Assembly: GCA_017619585.1 (NCBI GenBank)
Contig: JAFZSA010000034.1
Location: forward strand, 124,001-188,000
Direction of reading: 5' to 3'
DNA: 64,000 nt
From: Bacteroidaceae bacterium
GTDB lineage: Bacteria; Bacteroidota; Bacteroidia; Bacteroidales; Bacteroidaceae
In this document: piece by piece, positions 36,686 through 45,556 of the stretch
Position numbering within the stretch: the stretch's first letter is position 1
Layout of the letters: every line of letters begins with the position of its first letter
Made by a program: the position numbers and the translations under genes
The notes under the pieces: model-generated
Databases searched by the model: none
What the model was told of the DNA's origin: nothing
The model's input: only the letters and a program-made list of their open reading frames with translations

Positions 36686-37902
36686 AAAAGATATATTCTC
36701 TGCTGTCGGTTCTTGTGATGGCATTGCTGCCAGTGAACCTTAGTGCTGCCACAACATGCTTTCGCGGTTCGCCTTATCTGCAGGAACTCTCATGTGATGG
36801 TGTTTCCGTAGTGTTCGAGAATACAGAACCCACTTTTGCTTGGGTGGAACTGCGTAAGAAAGGTCAGGCCATTGTGACCAAATATTATCAGGATGTGGAG
36901 GGGCAGCATCAGGTGTATGACTATCTGCAGGCTCCTTCTGCAGCCTTGCCCGTGCAGAATTTTGTTATTCGTATCAACGGGCTGTCTGTGGCAACGGAAT
37001 ACGAGTATCGTATCTGTTCGCAGAGAATCGACGAGATGAAACCCTACAGTGCCACGTTCTCTACCCAGTATGCATCAGACTGGTATAGCTTCCGTACGCT
37101 GGATAATAAGGCTACATCGCATAGCCTGCTGGTGCTGAGTGATATGCATAATCGACCTGCAACGCTGGAGAAATTCCTGACTGCGCTGAATCCGCTCTCT
37201 GCCGACCATATCATCTATGCCGGTGATATGATGGATAATATGCAGGTGGCAGCTCCTTCGGGTACTGCGCTGCAGGCTGAAGATCCCTATTCATCTTTCA
37301 TCAATGTCAGTTCCGGTTCCTTTGCCACACAAAAGGATTTCTGTATGCTGCGAGGTGACCATGAGACAAAGGGCGATGCTGCCGATTACTTCGAAAGGTA
37401 TTTCCCTCATCTGAGCGGAAAGTTGTACAATGCTTACAGATGGGGGGACTTGGAGATTGTCTTGTTGGATGGGGGAGAGGCCTTGCCCGATGATGATCCA
37501 ACGGCGCGTAATACCATCTTGGCAGCTTACAATGCTTACAGAAGGGAAGAAGCCCGTTGGCTGGAACAACTTGTCCAAACCACAGAGTATCAGACGGCAA
37601 AGTACCGCATAGTGGTAAGTCATCTTCCTATACCGAATGCTACGGAAGATGAGGCACAGGCAGGTGCCAAGTTCTTTGCGGATTTAATGACACCCATTCT
37701 GAACAACGCTAACGTAGATTTGTTGGTATGTGGTCATCTGCACCCAGAGACGTACACGTTCACGGAGGCAACAGAGAGTGTAACTTTCCCCACCTTGGTA
37801 CAAGGCTACAATTCGGCTTTACGTATAGATGTAGCTGATGGGAAGATAACGTTGAAGGTGATTGATGAGAATGGAACGGTTCTGCTTCAGAGAACGTTGT
37901 AG
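36682..37902 (+). CDS. Secreted metallophosphoesterase 2
   Basis: Paralogue of the gene at 33475 with the same architecture. Signal peptide 1-22 (LSAA); fibronectin-III-like domain from FRGSPYLQELSCDGVSVVFE; calcineurin-like phosphoesterase domain with LSDMHNR (about 155), IYAGDM (about 177), LRGDHETKG (about 223, GDHE instead of the usual GNHE), SHLP (about 312) and CGHLHPE (about 351). The start codon overlaps the preceding stop (ATGA), so translation is coupled. The Asn-to-Asp change in the GNHE motif is a difference from its paralogue. Confidence 0.87.
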   Translation: MKKIYSLLSVLVMALLPVNLSAATTCFRGSPYLQELSCDGVSVVFENTEPTFAWVELRKKGQAIVTKYYQDVEGQHQVYDYLQAPSAALPVQNFVIRINGLSVATEYEYRICSQRIDEMKPYSATFSTQYASDWYSFRTLDNKATSHSLLVLSDMHNRPATLEKFLTALNPLSADHIIYAGDMMDNMQVAAPSGTALQAEDPYSSFINVSSGSFATQKDFCMLRGDHETKGDAADYFERYFPHLSGKLYNAYRWGDLEIVLLDGGEALPDDDPTARNTILAAYNAYRREEARWLEQLVQTTEYQTAKYRIVVSHLPIPNATEDEAQAGAKFFADLMTPILNNANVDLLVCGHLHPETYTFTEATESVTFPTLVQGYNSALRIDVADGKITLKVIDENGTVLLQRTL

Positions 37903-37908
37903 CAGAGA

Positions 37909-38865
37909 CTATTTCCTGTATTTCTCAGCATCCTGATCCTCTAACATAGACAGGTAGCTGGCATAACGACTTTGGGCTATGCGGTGTTCTTCAACGGCTT
38001 GCAGGACAGCACAGCCTGGTTCGTTTGTATGGGTGCAGTCGCCAAAGCGGCAATCCTGCCCAATCTGGAATATCTCACGGAAATAATGAGCCACCTCGGT
38101 ACGTTCCATGTCAAAGGTTCCGAAGCCCTTGATACCCGGGGTGTCAATGATATAAGAGGATATTCCGGATTCTCCGGATAAAGTGAACATCTCAGAGAAT
38201 GTGGTGGTGTGCATGCCCGTATCATGCGACGTGCTGATTTCTGCCGTTCTGACTTTGGCTTCCGGGATGAGTTGATTCAGCAGGGTGCTCTTTCCTACAC
38301 CGCTGTTGCCACTGAGTAGGGTGGTCTTTCCTTGTAGTTCCTGACGTATTGCGTCAATGCCCTCTCCCGTGGAAGCGCTGCAGTGCATACACGTGTAGCC
38401 TAAACTCTCGTATAGCGAGGTAATGGCCTGTAGGTATCGCATGTCGGCTTCATCATAGATGTCCGTTTTATTGAATATCAGTACAACGGGTACTCTGTAT
38501 GCTTCGGCGCTGGCCAGGAAGCGGTCTATGAAGGTGGTGCTGGTCTCGGGATGTGAGATGGTAACCACAAGGGCTGCCTGATCTACGTTGGCTGCAATGA
38601 TGTGGCTTTGTTTGCTCAGGTTGCTGGCCTTGCGGATGATGTAGTTGCGGCGGTCTTCTATCTCAGTAATATAAAAGACCTCCTCCTGCCCCTTGTTTTC
38701 TGCTCCTTGCCCCTTTATCTCAACCCTGTCGCCAACTGCAACGGGATTGGTGCTACGGATACCGCGCAGGCGGAAGTTGCCTTTTACCTTGCAATCAAAA
38801 AGCTGGCCGTCGTCAGTTCTGACAACGTACCAGCTTCCTGTATTCTTAATGACAAGTCCTTTCAT
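37909..38865 (-). CDS. rsgA: Ribosome small-subunit GTPase RsgA
   Basis: Circularly permuted GTPase that helps mature the 30S subunit. An N-terminal OB fold (about 1-75) precedes the permuted G domain: G4 FNKTD (about 132), G1 [12 protein letters not shown] (about 184), then DTPGIKGFG (G3, about 240). The C-terminal zinc knuckle is [12 protein letters not shown] (about 277-290). Length 318 is typical. Downstream of frr on the same strand, separated by heptamer repeats. Confidence 0.96.
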   Translation of the reverse strand: MKGLVIKNTGSWYVVRTDDGQLFDCKVKGNFRLRGIRSTNPVAVGDRVEIKGQGAENKGQEEVFYITEIEDRRNYIIRKASNLSKQSHIIAANVDQAALVVTISHPETSTTFIDRFLASAEAYRVPVVLIFNKTDIYDEADMRYLQAITSLYESLGYTCMHCSASTGEGIDAIRQELQGKTTLLSGNSGVGKSTLLNQLIPEAKVRTAEISTSHDTGMHTTTFSEMFTLSGESGISSYIIDTPGIKGFGTFDMERTEVAHYFREIFQIGQDCRFGDCTHTNEPGCAVLQAVEEHRIAQSRYASYLSMLEDQDAEKYRK

Positions 38866-38966
38866 TTAATTCATAATTCATAATTCTCAATTCATAATGA
38901 CGGAAACGTCCGGTGAGCCGAATGCAACAGATAATTGTGAATTATGAATTCTTAATTATGAATTGA
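38866..38966. repeat. AATTCAT-type heptamers between rsgA and frr
   Basis: TAATTCATAATTCATAATTC.. and TGAATTATGAATTCTTAATT.., arranged as an inverted pair around a short GC-rich segment. Confidence 0.65.
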
Positions 38967-38968
38967 TT

Positions 38969-39529
38969 TTAAACTGTCATGATTTCTTTTTCCTTGGCTG
39001 CCATCAGGGTCTCAATCTGCTTGATGTACTTGTCGTGCATCTTCTGCAGCTTGTCCTCGGCATCCTTCTCGGCATCTTCTGCCAAACCGTCCTTGATACC
39101 CTTCTTCAGTTTTTCCAGGATATCACGGCGTGCGTTGCGGACGCTAATCTTAGCCTGCTCCTCTTCCTTACCGCACTGCTTAACCAACTGCTTACGGCGT
39201 TCCTCTGTCAAAGGTGGAATAGAGAGGCGGATAATCTCGCCGTTGTTGTCGGGCATGATACCAACCTCGCTGTCAATGATGGCCTTCTCAATAACCTTGA
39301 ACATGGTTTTGTCCCAAGGCTTGATGGCAATGGTGCGAGCATCAGGTGTGTTGATAGCTGCTACATTGTTCAAGGGAACAAGGCTTCCGTAGCTGTCAAC
39401 ACGGATACCATCCAATATCTTAACGTTGGCTTTTCCAGCGCGGATGCGTGCCAGAGAATCATCCAGATACATTACGGCTTCTTCCATTTTCTCCTCGGCG
39501 AATGCCAAAGTTTCCTTTACATCAATCAT
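38969..39529 (-). CDS. frr: Ribosome recycling factor
   Basis: Releases ribosomes from mRNA after termination, together with EF-G. The full-length 186-residue protein has the expected L-shaped helical hairpin plus beta domain. Diagnostic stretches: SLARIRAGKANVKILDGI (about 25-42), YGSLVPLNNVAAI, IAIKPWDKTM, and RLSIPPLTEERRKQLVKQ (about 105-122). It lies upstream of rsgA. In relatives pyrH commonly sits just upstream; here pyrH is 17.7 kb away. Confidence 0.97.
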   Translation of the reverse strand: MIDVKETLAFAEEKMEEAVMYLDDSLARIRAGKANVKILDGIRVDSYGSLVPLNNVAAINTPDARTIAIKPWDKTMFKVIEKAIIDSEVGIMPDNNGEIIRLSIPPLTEERRKQLVKQCGKEEEQAKISVRNARRDILEKLKKGIKDGLAEDAEKDAEDKLQKMHDKYIKQIETLMAAKEKEIMTV

Positions 39530-39641
39530 AATAGGTCTTTATTTACTTCGGTTCTTAATTACTTTCCACAATTATGAAACAAAAGTAGATTTTTTATTTG
39601 AAAAAAACAAGTTGCAGACAACAGAAATGTATATTTTTTCC

Positions 39642-39649
39642 TATATTTG
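39642..39649 (+). promoter_or_regulatory. -7 element of the VTC operon
   Basis: TATATTTG, 18 bp before ATG 39668; no clear -33. Confidence 0.6.
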
Positions 39650-39667
39650 TGCCGTTTATTATGCAAA

Positions 39668-40444
39668 ATGATGGAAATTGATGCCCGTATTAACGAGTTG
39701 TTGCAGCATTTAGAACCCATAACGTTGGAGCAGATGTCTAGCATCCGTCTGATGAATCGGACGGATACTAAGTTTGTTACCAGCAAGGAGAATCTGGCAA
39801 AGCTTTTGGAGCTGGCTCAGGGGAAGTATTATGCGCAGTTCAACGAGGGGGCAAAGATTGCCAATTACATGACTACCTATTGGGATACAGATAATCACCG
39901 TTTCTTCCTGGAGCATCATAACGGAAGGGCACCCCGACAGAAGGTTCGTGTGCGCACCTATATGGATAGCGGTATAACCTTCCTTGAGGTTAAGACCAAG
40001 AACAATCACGGTCGTACCAAGAAAAAACGTGTAGAGGTTCCCTGTCAGGAGATTGAGGTACAGGGCTCCAATGGCGAGTTTGTACAGGGACTTGTTCATC
40101 AGGGCCTTTCTGAGATGCATCCCACTGTCCGTAATCAGTTCCACCGTATAACGTTGGTGAATTACGGCAAGACGGAGCGCTTGACCATCGACTATGATGT
40201 GCATTTCCATAACATGGAGACCAACAACGATGCCAATACCGGTCCCTTGGTAATCATTGAGCTGAAGCGCGACGGTAATGTGTACAGTCCTGTACTGGAT
40301 ATTCTGCGTACCCTACGTATCAAGCCATCAGGGTTCAGCAAGTACTGCATAGGCAGTGTGATGACCAACAAGAATCTGAAGCAGAATCTTTTTAAGCTGA
40401 AGATGGTAAAACTAAGCAAACTAGCCAATACAAGAATTAACTGA
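39668..40444 (+). CDS. VTC-domain polyphosphate polymerase-like protein
   Basis: Soluble VTC-fold protein. In yeast this domain makes polyphosphate from ATP; in bacteria the activity is inferred. Visible motifs: RTDTKFVT (about 24-31, a basic tunnel residue), YWDTDNHRFFLEHHNGR (about 63-79), KVRVRTYMDSGITFLEVKTK (about 83-102) and a final Lys-rich beta region. Start at ATG 39668 (or 39671), since the promoter -7 lies inside the longer frame. It begins an operon with DUF4956, DUF2490 and a Cthe_2159-like gene, a set that also occurs together in Firmicutes (from memory). Confidence 0.85.
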   Translation: MMEIDARINELLQHLEPITLEQMSSIRLMNRTDTKFVTSKENLAKLLELAQGKYYAQFNEGAKIANYMTTYWDTDNHRFFLEHHNGRAPRQKVRVRTYMDSGITFLEVKTKNNHGRTKKKRVEVPCQEIEVQGSNGEFVQGLVHQGLSEMHPTVRNQFHRITLVNYGKTERLTIDYDVHFHNMETNNDANTGPLVIIELKRDGNVYSPVLDILRTLRIKPSGFSKYCIGSVMTNKNLKQNLFKLKMVKLSKLANTRIN

Positions 40445-40474
40445 TAAAAAAGAGAACTAACAAAAACTTTAAAT

Positions 40475-41185
40475 ATGGATTTCTTTAACGACATTAACTA
40501 TCAACTGGGTAATCTTATTGGGTTGACACTCTTTGACCCTCAGCATTTCATTTCATTGATAGTGCGTCTCATCATCAATCTGGTGGTGGTCAGCATTATC
40601 GCACGTTGTTTCTACTTCCCCCGCAGCCAGCGTCGCGACTATATGTTCATCTTCATTCTGATGTCCATGAGCATCTTCTTGCTGGTTAGCCTGATGGAAG
40701 GCGACGGCATGAATCTGGGTGCTGCAATGGGTCTGTTTGCCATCTTCGGTATTATGCGTTTCCGCACCGAGGCTGTGCCCATCCGCGAGATGACATACCT
40801 CTTTATGCTTATTGCCGTCAGCGTGGTTAATGCACTCGGAAAGGCCGAGTATCACCCCAAGGCTGATTATTGGGATGGTTTTGGCATTGTAACTATAGTC
40901 TTTGTCAACTTGGCATTCCTGTGCATGGTTTGGCTCTTCGAGAGCAGCAAGTTGGTAAGCACCATGTGCAGCAAGTACATCAAGTACGACAATGTTGCAC
41001 TGATAGCTCCTGAGAAGCGTGATGAGTTGAAGGCCGATCTGGAGAAGAGGACCGGTTTGCATATTCTGCGCATTGAGGTTGGTATGATTGACTTCCTGAA
41101 GGACAGCTGCCTGATCCGTATCTATTATGATGAGCCAAAGGATCGTGGCAACAGCATAGAGCAAGTAATGAAAATGCCCCGATAA
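40475..41185 (+). CDS. DUF4956 membrane protein
   Basis: Membrane protein with about four helices (about 27-45, 56-73, 80-105, 130-152), followed by a cytoplasmic domain of about 80 residues. The motif AAMGLFAIFGIMRFRTEAVPIREMTYLF (about 85-112) is the DUF4956 hallmark. It sits 30 bp after the VTC gene, its usual partner, and may be the membrane component that transfers or anchors the product. Confidence 0.85.
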   Translation: MDFFNDINYQLGNLIGLTLFDPQHFISLIVRLIINLVVVSIIARCFYFPRSQRRDYMFIFILMSMSIFLLVSLMEGDGMNLGAAMGLFAIFGIMRFRTEAVPIREMTYLFMLIAVSVVNALGKAEYHPKADYWDGFGIVTIVFVNLAFLCMVWLFESSKLVSTMCSKYIKYDNVALIAPEKRDELKADLEKRTGLHILRIEVGMIDFLKDSCLIRIYYDEPKDRGNSIEQVMKMPR

Positions 41186-41189
41186 AAGT

Positions 41190-42005
41190 ATGAAAAAGAA
41201 GATTCTCCTGATATTGGTTTTATTGGTTCCCGCTATGTTGAAGGCGCAGTGGACCGATGAGTATGGCACCTGGATGAGTGTGGGCGCCAAGAAGAACCTG
41301 GGCACCAAGTGGAGCCTTGGCTTTGAGACAGAGTACCGTGCACAGGAGAGTTCCAGATGGGCTTTCGGTTTGGATGCTGGTTATAAGCTGAACAAACTTA
41401 TCAAGTTTGGTGCAGGCTATTCTTTCTTATATAGCAGAAGACCGGAGAAGCTAAAGGGTGATCCATTGGAGGACGATGTGTACACCCAGACTCCCTCTTA
41501 TTTCTATCCCCGCCATAGATTCACGGTAGAGGCAACGGCCGACAAACGATTCTGGAAGTGGCTGCGTGTCTCCCTGCGTGAGCGCTATCAGCTCACCTAC
41601 CGTCCCGAGAAGGATTACAGTAAGATAGAGTATAGCAAAAACCCCATATTTGATGATGACTGGAATTACTTGGGAGATGAGTGGGTTGCTGACGTTACGC
41701 AGAAGTCAAAGTTGTCCAAGACTGATCAGGTGCTTCGTAGCCGTCTGAAGCTGGAGGTTGATAAGAAGCATTGGAAGTTCTCTCCCTTTGTTTCTGCCGA
41801 GGCTATCAACAGCGTCTCTGTGGGTGACCATATGTGCATAGACAAGGTCAGGACTGCTATTGGAACCAGCTATAAGCTGAACAAACAGCATGAGTTCACC
41901 TTGGGCTATGTGCTGACGTATGTCTTTAATGACGATGATGAGAAGACAGACACATATAATAACCGTATCCATGCAGTTAGCGTGGGCTATAATTTTAAAT
42001 TCTGA
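41190..42005 (+). CDS. DUF2490 outer-membrane beta-barrel
   Basis: Predicted outer-membrane beta-barrel. Signal peptide 1-19 (MLKAQ); repeated amphipathic strands with aromatic ends (WSLGFETEYRAQ, WAFGLDAGYKL, IKFGAGYSFLYSRR, FTVEATADKRF); final strand ends ..HAVSVGYNFKF, with the C-terminal Phe expected for BAM recognition. Length 271. It starts 4 bp after the DUF4956 gene. Confidence 0.8.
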   Translation: MKKKILLILVLLVPAMLKAQWTDEYGTWMSVGAKKNLGTKWSLGFETEYRAQESSRWAFGLDAGYKLNKLIKFGAGYSFLYSRRPEKLKGDPLEDDVYTQTPSYFYPRHRFTVEATADKRFWKWLRVSLRERYQLTYRPEKDYSKIEYSKNPIFDDDWNYLGDEWVADVTQKSKLSKTDQVLRSRLKLEVDKKHWKFSPFVSAEAINSVSVGDHMCIDKVRTAIGTSYKLNKQHEFTLGYVLTYVFNDDDEKTDTYNNRIHAVSVGYNFKF

Positions 42006-42025
42006 AACAAATTAACAACAAGATT

Positions 42026-42472
42026 ATGAAGAAGATTTTTCTGTTAGCCGTCATGATGATGGCATGCACCACAATGTGGGCCGACAAGTATAACTACCTT
42101 ACAGTATCTGCTTCTGGTGATGAATTCATCTCATTACCCACCATCCAGAAGATTACCTTTGCCAATGGTAACTGTGTTGTTGCCACTACTGCTGGCGAGT
42201 ACACCTATCCTCTGTCAGAGATCAAGAAGATGTACTTCTCTGTAGAGGATCCTACAGCTATCGAGGCTTTGCCTCAGGAGGCCAAGAACCTGCAGTACAA
42301 GGATGGTAAGCTGAAGGTTGAGGGCGATGGTATGCTGCGTATCTATGGCGCTAACGGAGCGTTGGTTCAGATGGCCAATGTCAAGAAGGGTGCCAATATC
42401 AGCCTCAGCAACCTGAAGCCAGGCATGTACATTGTTAATATGGGTGACAAGACCATTAAGTTGACAAAGTAA
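42026..42472 (+). CDS. Small secreted protein with sorting-type tail
   Basis: Exported protein of 148 residues, signal peptide 1-19 (MWA/D). The N-terminal part (YLTVSASGDEFISLPTIQKITFANG) resembles the start of the next gene product (PLSEVTYAANGTSF..QVDSITF). The C-terminus IYGANGALVQ..LKPGMYIVNMGDKTIKL is a type-A-like secretion domain. It may be an accessory or anchor for the carbohydrate-binding protein downstream. Confidence 0.6.
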   Translation: MKKIFLLAVMMMACTTMWADKYNYLTVSASGDEFISLPTIQKITFANGNCVVATTAGEYTYPLSEIKKMYFSVEDPTAIEALPQEAKNLQYKDGKLKVEGDGMLRIYGANGALVQMANVKKGANISLSNLKPGMYIVNMGDKTIKLTK

Positions 42473-42499
42473 AGAAAACATATTTAGATTCTTATTAAG

Positions 42500-43747
42500 G
42501 TGAAGAAACTGTTCTCACTTCTATTTCTTCTGGCTGCATGTTCTGTGGCGTCAGCTCAGGAGTATATGCGCATTTGGCAGGGTGGTAATAATACCAAGGT
42601 ACCTCTGTCAGAAGTTACCTATGCTGCCAATGGCACATCTTTCACGGCAGATGGTGTTACGTACCAGACCAGTCAGGTAGATAGTATTACCTTTGTGCAT
42701 ATCATTACCGTAACATGGAATGGTGCACAGGCTACCGTAGAGAAAGGCAATGTCCTGGGTGTTGACTACTCAGTAGAGGGCGGCGATGTGGTAATTAACA
42801 GTACCAATACGCATAACGAGCTGGAGCTTGTCCTGCAAGGAACCAGCACCAATGGTTCTCTGACATATACGGGAAGCCTCAAGTGTAAGTTCTATCTGAA
42901 TGATTTGCATCTTATCTCCACCAAAGGTGCTGCATTGGATATCCAATGCGGTAAGCGCATAGCCATGATTCTAAAAGAGGGAACCAACAATAGCCTTGAG
43001 GATGCTCCTGACGGTCTTCAGAAAGCTGCTCTTTATTGCAAAGGTCACCTTGAGATTGAAGGTGCCGGCAGTCTTACCGTAATAGGTAATTCCAAACATG
43101 GAATCTGCACCAAGGAATATCTGCAGTTGAAGAAGAGTACGGGCAACGTTTCGGTTACTCATGCCGTTAGCGATGGCATTCATGCAGGTCAGTACTTCAT
43201 GATGAATGGCGGAACAGTTACGGTAAGCGGTCAGCAGGGCGATGGTATCCAGACAGAGATTCTGACTCTTGATGACGATGTTACACCTAATCCAGACAAG
43301 GAGTTCAACGGACAGGTCTTCGTCAAAGGTGGTACCATTAATGTTACTGTTGCAGGCGAGACCCGGAAAGGTATCAAGTCAGACGACAAGATGACCATCT
43401 CTGGCGGTACGCTTACTATCGATGCTACAGGAGATGGCAGTAAAGGAATCTCTGTCGGCAAGCATTTGCTTGTCAATCAGGACAACGCTCCAACTGAAAT
43501 ACGTGTAACAGCAACAGGAGGCGTCTATGAAGACGAAGAAACCGAGAAAGAAACTCGTTGCATGGGTATCAAGGTTGATAAGAATATGGCCATTACAGCA
43601 GGTTCGTTAAAAGTTACCAATAAAGGGTCCGGCTCTCGTGGTGTGAAAGTTGATGGGCAGTATTACAAGGGAGCAGATGCAACTGTGAATGCTAGTGTTT
43701 ATGATGTAAAGAACCATCAGGTCACTACTATGCCATCAATGGATTAA
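42500..43747 (+). CDS. Cthe_2159/DUF4353-like carbohydrate-binding protein
   Basis: Secreted right-handed beta-helix protein of the family typified by Cthe_2159, which binds polysaccharides such as pectin. Signal peptide 1-19. The repeating beta-helix rungs include GAALDIQCGKRIAMILKEGT, KAALYCKGHLEIEGAGSLTV, HGICTKEYLQLKKSTGNVSV, DGIHAGQYFMMNGGTVTV and KGIKSDDKMTISGGTLTI (about 130-330). It uses a GTG start at 42500. Its stop overlaps the next start (TAATG). VTC, DUF4956 and this family recur together, suggesting a shared cell-surface system. Confidence 0.82.
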   Translation: MKKLFSLLFLLAACSVASAQEYMRIWQGGNNTKVPLSEVTYAANGTSFTADGVTYQTSQVDSITFVHIITVTWNGAQATVEKGNVLGVDYSVEGGDVVINSTNTHNELELVLQGTSTNGSLTYTGSLKCKFYLNDLHLISTKGAALDIQCGKRIAMILKEGTNNSLEDAPDGLQKAALYCKGHLEIEGAGSLTVIGNSKHGICTKEYLQLKKSTGNVSVTHAVSDGIHAGQYFMMNGGTVTVSGQQGDGIQTEILTLDDDVTPNPDKEFNGQVFVKGGTINVTVAGETRKGIKSDDKMTISGGTLTIDATGDGSKGISVGKHLLVNQDNAPTEIRVTATGGVYEDEETEKETRCMGIKVDKNMAITAGSLKVTNKGSGSRGVKVDGQYYKGADATVNASVYDVKNHQVTTMPSMD

Positions 43748-44187
43748 TGAAGAAGTATTTGTTGTTTCTTTTATCAGCTGTAATGGTTGCGGTATCAAGT
43801 GTGAGCTTGGTTTCATGCGGCAAGGACGATGTTGTACACACCGGCAAGACCATTGTTGTCTATAGCATTGTGGGCGGATGGTCCAAGTGGTTGTCAGGGA
43901 GTACGATTATTGGTTGCCGTTTTGATGCCAATGGCGATGCCTATTTTGATACTTGGTCAACCTCTCCCAGTTGGAAAGATCCTGGCAAGTGGACCGTTAG
44001 CGGCAATACCCTTACTGTAAAGTCACAGGAAGAGAAAGTAATCTTTACTTGCAACTTCCTTGTTACTGACGAGGGTAAAAGCATCATCATCGCCAACGTG
44101 CAGACAGCCGATGAATGGCAGTTCCTCAGTAACCTGGAGGGTGAGCTTTTCAGGATGCAGATAAAGGAAGTAGAACCGGAAGAATAA
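43747..44187 (+). CDS. Lipoprotein of unknown function
   Basis: Exported lipoprotein of 146 residues: hydrophobic signal followed by a lipobox ending VSCG (Cys about 24). The remainder is a small beta-sandwich-like domain (GCRFDANGDAYFDTW, KWTVSGNTLTVKS, FTCNFLVTDEGKSIIIA). It is the last gene of the VTC operon, overlapping the preceding stop by one base and followed by a strong terminator. Confidence 0.65.
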   Translation: MKKYLLFLLSAVMVAVSSVSLVSCGKDDVVHTGKTIVVYSIVGGWSKWLSGSTIIGCRFDANGDAYFDTWSTSPSWKDPGKWTVSGNTLTVKSQEEKVIFTCNFLVTDEGKSIIIANVQTADEWQFLSNLEGELFRMQIKEVEPEE

Positions 44188-44209
44188 AGAAACTCAGTTC
44201 AGATATAAT

Positions 44210-44244
44210 AACCTTTCCTGATTTATTCGGGAAAGGTTTTTTTT
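44210..44244 (+). terminator. Terminator of the VTC operon
   Basis: AACCTTTCC pairs with GGAAAGGTT, followed by seven or more T. Confidence 0.93.
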
Positions 44245-44265
44245 GTGCCTCGTTGTTTCTCTGAG

Positions 44266-44374
44266 TCCGAACGTTACGGACTATCAGTCCGAACCTGTCG
44301 GATTTTTTGCAACAAGCCGTATCCCTATAAGCAAAAGGCCGTTTCTCTGACGGCAACATGCCGTATCTCTCCCA
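44266..44374. repeat. Small hairpins and 22-bp tandem repeat
   Basis: GTCCGAACGTTACGGAC hairpin and a related CAGTCCGAAC..GTCGGAT. They are followed by three diverged 22-bp units (44309, 44331, 44353) of the form GCAACAAGCCGTATCCCTAT. 44375-44540 holds more short palindromes (GTCTGCACGTG, CTACACGTGCAG) and no gene. Confidence 0.55.
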
Positions 44375-44540
44375 GAGAAAGCCCGTGTTGCTATTGGGGG
44401 AGTCCGTGTGGTTCTTTTGCAGCCTCGGGAGTCTGCACGTGTTAACCCCAGGAGTCTACACGTGCAGGCTCGAGGAGGGTACAAATTTAGGTACTGGGAG
44501 TGTTCCTTTGCTTCTCCTTTGGTCCTCCTTTAATTTCTTT

Positions 44541-44573
44541 GTAGCTTAGGCGTAGCGTAGACGTAGCATAGGC
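44541..44573 (+). repeat. 11-bp iterons, copy 1
   Basis: GTAGCTTAGGC, GTAGCGTAGAC, GTAGCATAGGC in tandem, followed by ATTCAGATATCGTGGGTAT. The same block recurs at 45557 and 46555. The preceding 50 bp resemble the end of the roughly 300-bp cassette repeat. Confidence 0.85.
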
Positions 44574-44679
44574 ATTCAGATATCGTGGGTATAGCATGCG
44601 GATACCCATTGGTATCTGATAAGGTGGCTACAGCATTGACTTTTTGGGGGAATCTTTTTCCTCTTTTTACTTTTCTTTG

Positions 44680-44687
44680 TATCTTTG
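44680..44687 (+). promoter_or_regulatory. -7 element of toxin-like gene 1
   Basis: TATCTTTG, 11 bp before ATG 44699, in a T-rich context identical in form to that at 45677. Confidence 0.75.
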
Positions 44688-44698
44688 CAGTTCGTAAA

Positions 44699-45199
44699 AT
44701 GAAGGCATCAAAAGAATACATAGAGGATGAAGTCTATGGTCAGCGCTTGCTTATAAGTGTAAACGCTGACCAAAGAGAACTTAAGAGTAATATTCGTGCA
44801 GCACGCGCCATTCTTCATTCATTTCCAGAAGTTTCGATTATAATAAATACCCACACACTATCTTTTGGACACAAGAATCCAGAATACACTATTGATAACC
44901 AGTTAGGTGACCGAAAGGGAATTATGGGGGAGAAAGGTGTAACCGCAGGCTTTAAGGCAGCCAAGAAGCAGGGTTGTAAAGTCGTTGTGATTGATTTGGA
45001 CGAACATATATTTCAGGTACGTTCCTTTGAGCTTTCAAAATACATATCACGTAGAAAAGCTGATTTTGTTAGTGGAATGATTTCTGCTTGTTATGTAGTG
45101 TTTGGTGGTGAAGCGGTAGTTGTTAATGCCAGCCAGCAAACACGCCAAGAAATAATGTCAATCATAGAGCAACTAAATCCAGGCTCACCATCATATTGA
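44699..45199 (+). CDS. Toxin-like (CdiA tRNase-type) protein 1
   Basis: Protein of 166 residues, paralogous to 45689-46201. The shared core is YG(Q/E)RLLIS..AD(Q)..L..N.R.AR..L.SF, then GHKNPEYTI and LGDRKG (about 58-78), then KQGCKVVVIDLD (about 98-109). This pattern recalls the C-terminal tRNase domains of CdiA and phage MuF-type proteins, where a KNPEY..DG..DRK motif carries active residues. I recognise this from memory only. I use ATG 44699 because the -7 element lies inside the longer frame. No signal peptide. First gene of a two-cassette array. Confidence 0.55.
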   Translation: MKASKEYIEDEVYGQRLLISVNADQRELKSNIRAARAILHSFPEVSIIINTHTLSFGHKNPEYTIDNQLGDRKGIMGEKGVTAGFKAAKKQGCKVVVIDLDEHIFQVRSFELSKYISRRKADFVSGMISACYVVFGGEAVVVNASQQTRQEIMSIIEQLNPGSPSY

Positions 45200-45205
45200 T
45201 TATGG

Positions 45206-45300
45206 AAAAACAAAAGCCGTAGGTACTCGACCAACGGCTTTTGTTATAAAGAACGGTTGCGGAGCTTGATGTCATCGCGCCTATATGCAACTCTCATTCG
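45206..45300 (-). ncRNA. Putative small RNA 1, convergent to toxin-like gene 1
   Basis: A consensus minus-strand promoter (45306-45337) predicts a transcript from about 45300. It would run to a hairpin CAAAAGCCGT..ACGGCTTTTG followed by TTTTT (45206-45210), about 95 nt. It contains a 17-codon frame (ATG 45291) ending 8 codons before the terminator, reading MRVAYRRDDIKLRNRSL. So it may be a small mRNA instead. Confidence 0.45.
45211..45243. terminator. Bidirectional terminator
   Basis: CAAAAGCCGT (45211-45220) pairs with ACGGCTTTTG (45234-45243). The T run is stronger on the minus strand, but the hairpin also lies 11 bp after the toxin-like gene 1 stop. Confidence 0.8.
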
Positions 45301-45305
45301 TGTTG

Positions 45306-45337
45306 CAAAAGTAGGGATAAACCAGTAATGTTCCAAA
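45306..45337 (-). promoter_or_regulatory. Repeat-borne minus-strand promoter 1
   Basis: TTTG (45334-45337), exactly 20 bp, TACTTTTG (45306-45313). Identical in the second repeat copy at 46304. Confidence 0.75.
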
Positions 45338-45556
45338 TATTTTCTGGATTATTGTCATAAAACCAGGCTATTTGATAGTCTTATGTTGCAAATCACAGTG
45401 TTCAAGGCTCGAAGATTATTCGAACGTTCCGAGTAAGCGAGAGCAAAATCAAACTTGTTTGAGTTTTGCCGAGCGAGAGGAAGGTCAACGAAGTTAAGAT
45501 GGCTCGTAGATGAGACGTTGGTGTACGCTCTGGGAGTGGTCCTTTACTCCTCCTTT

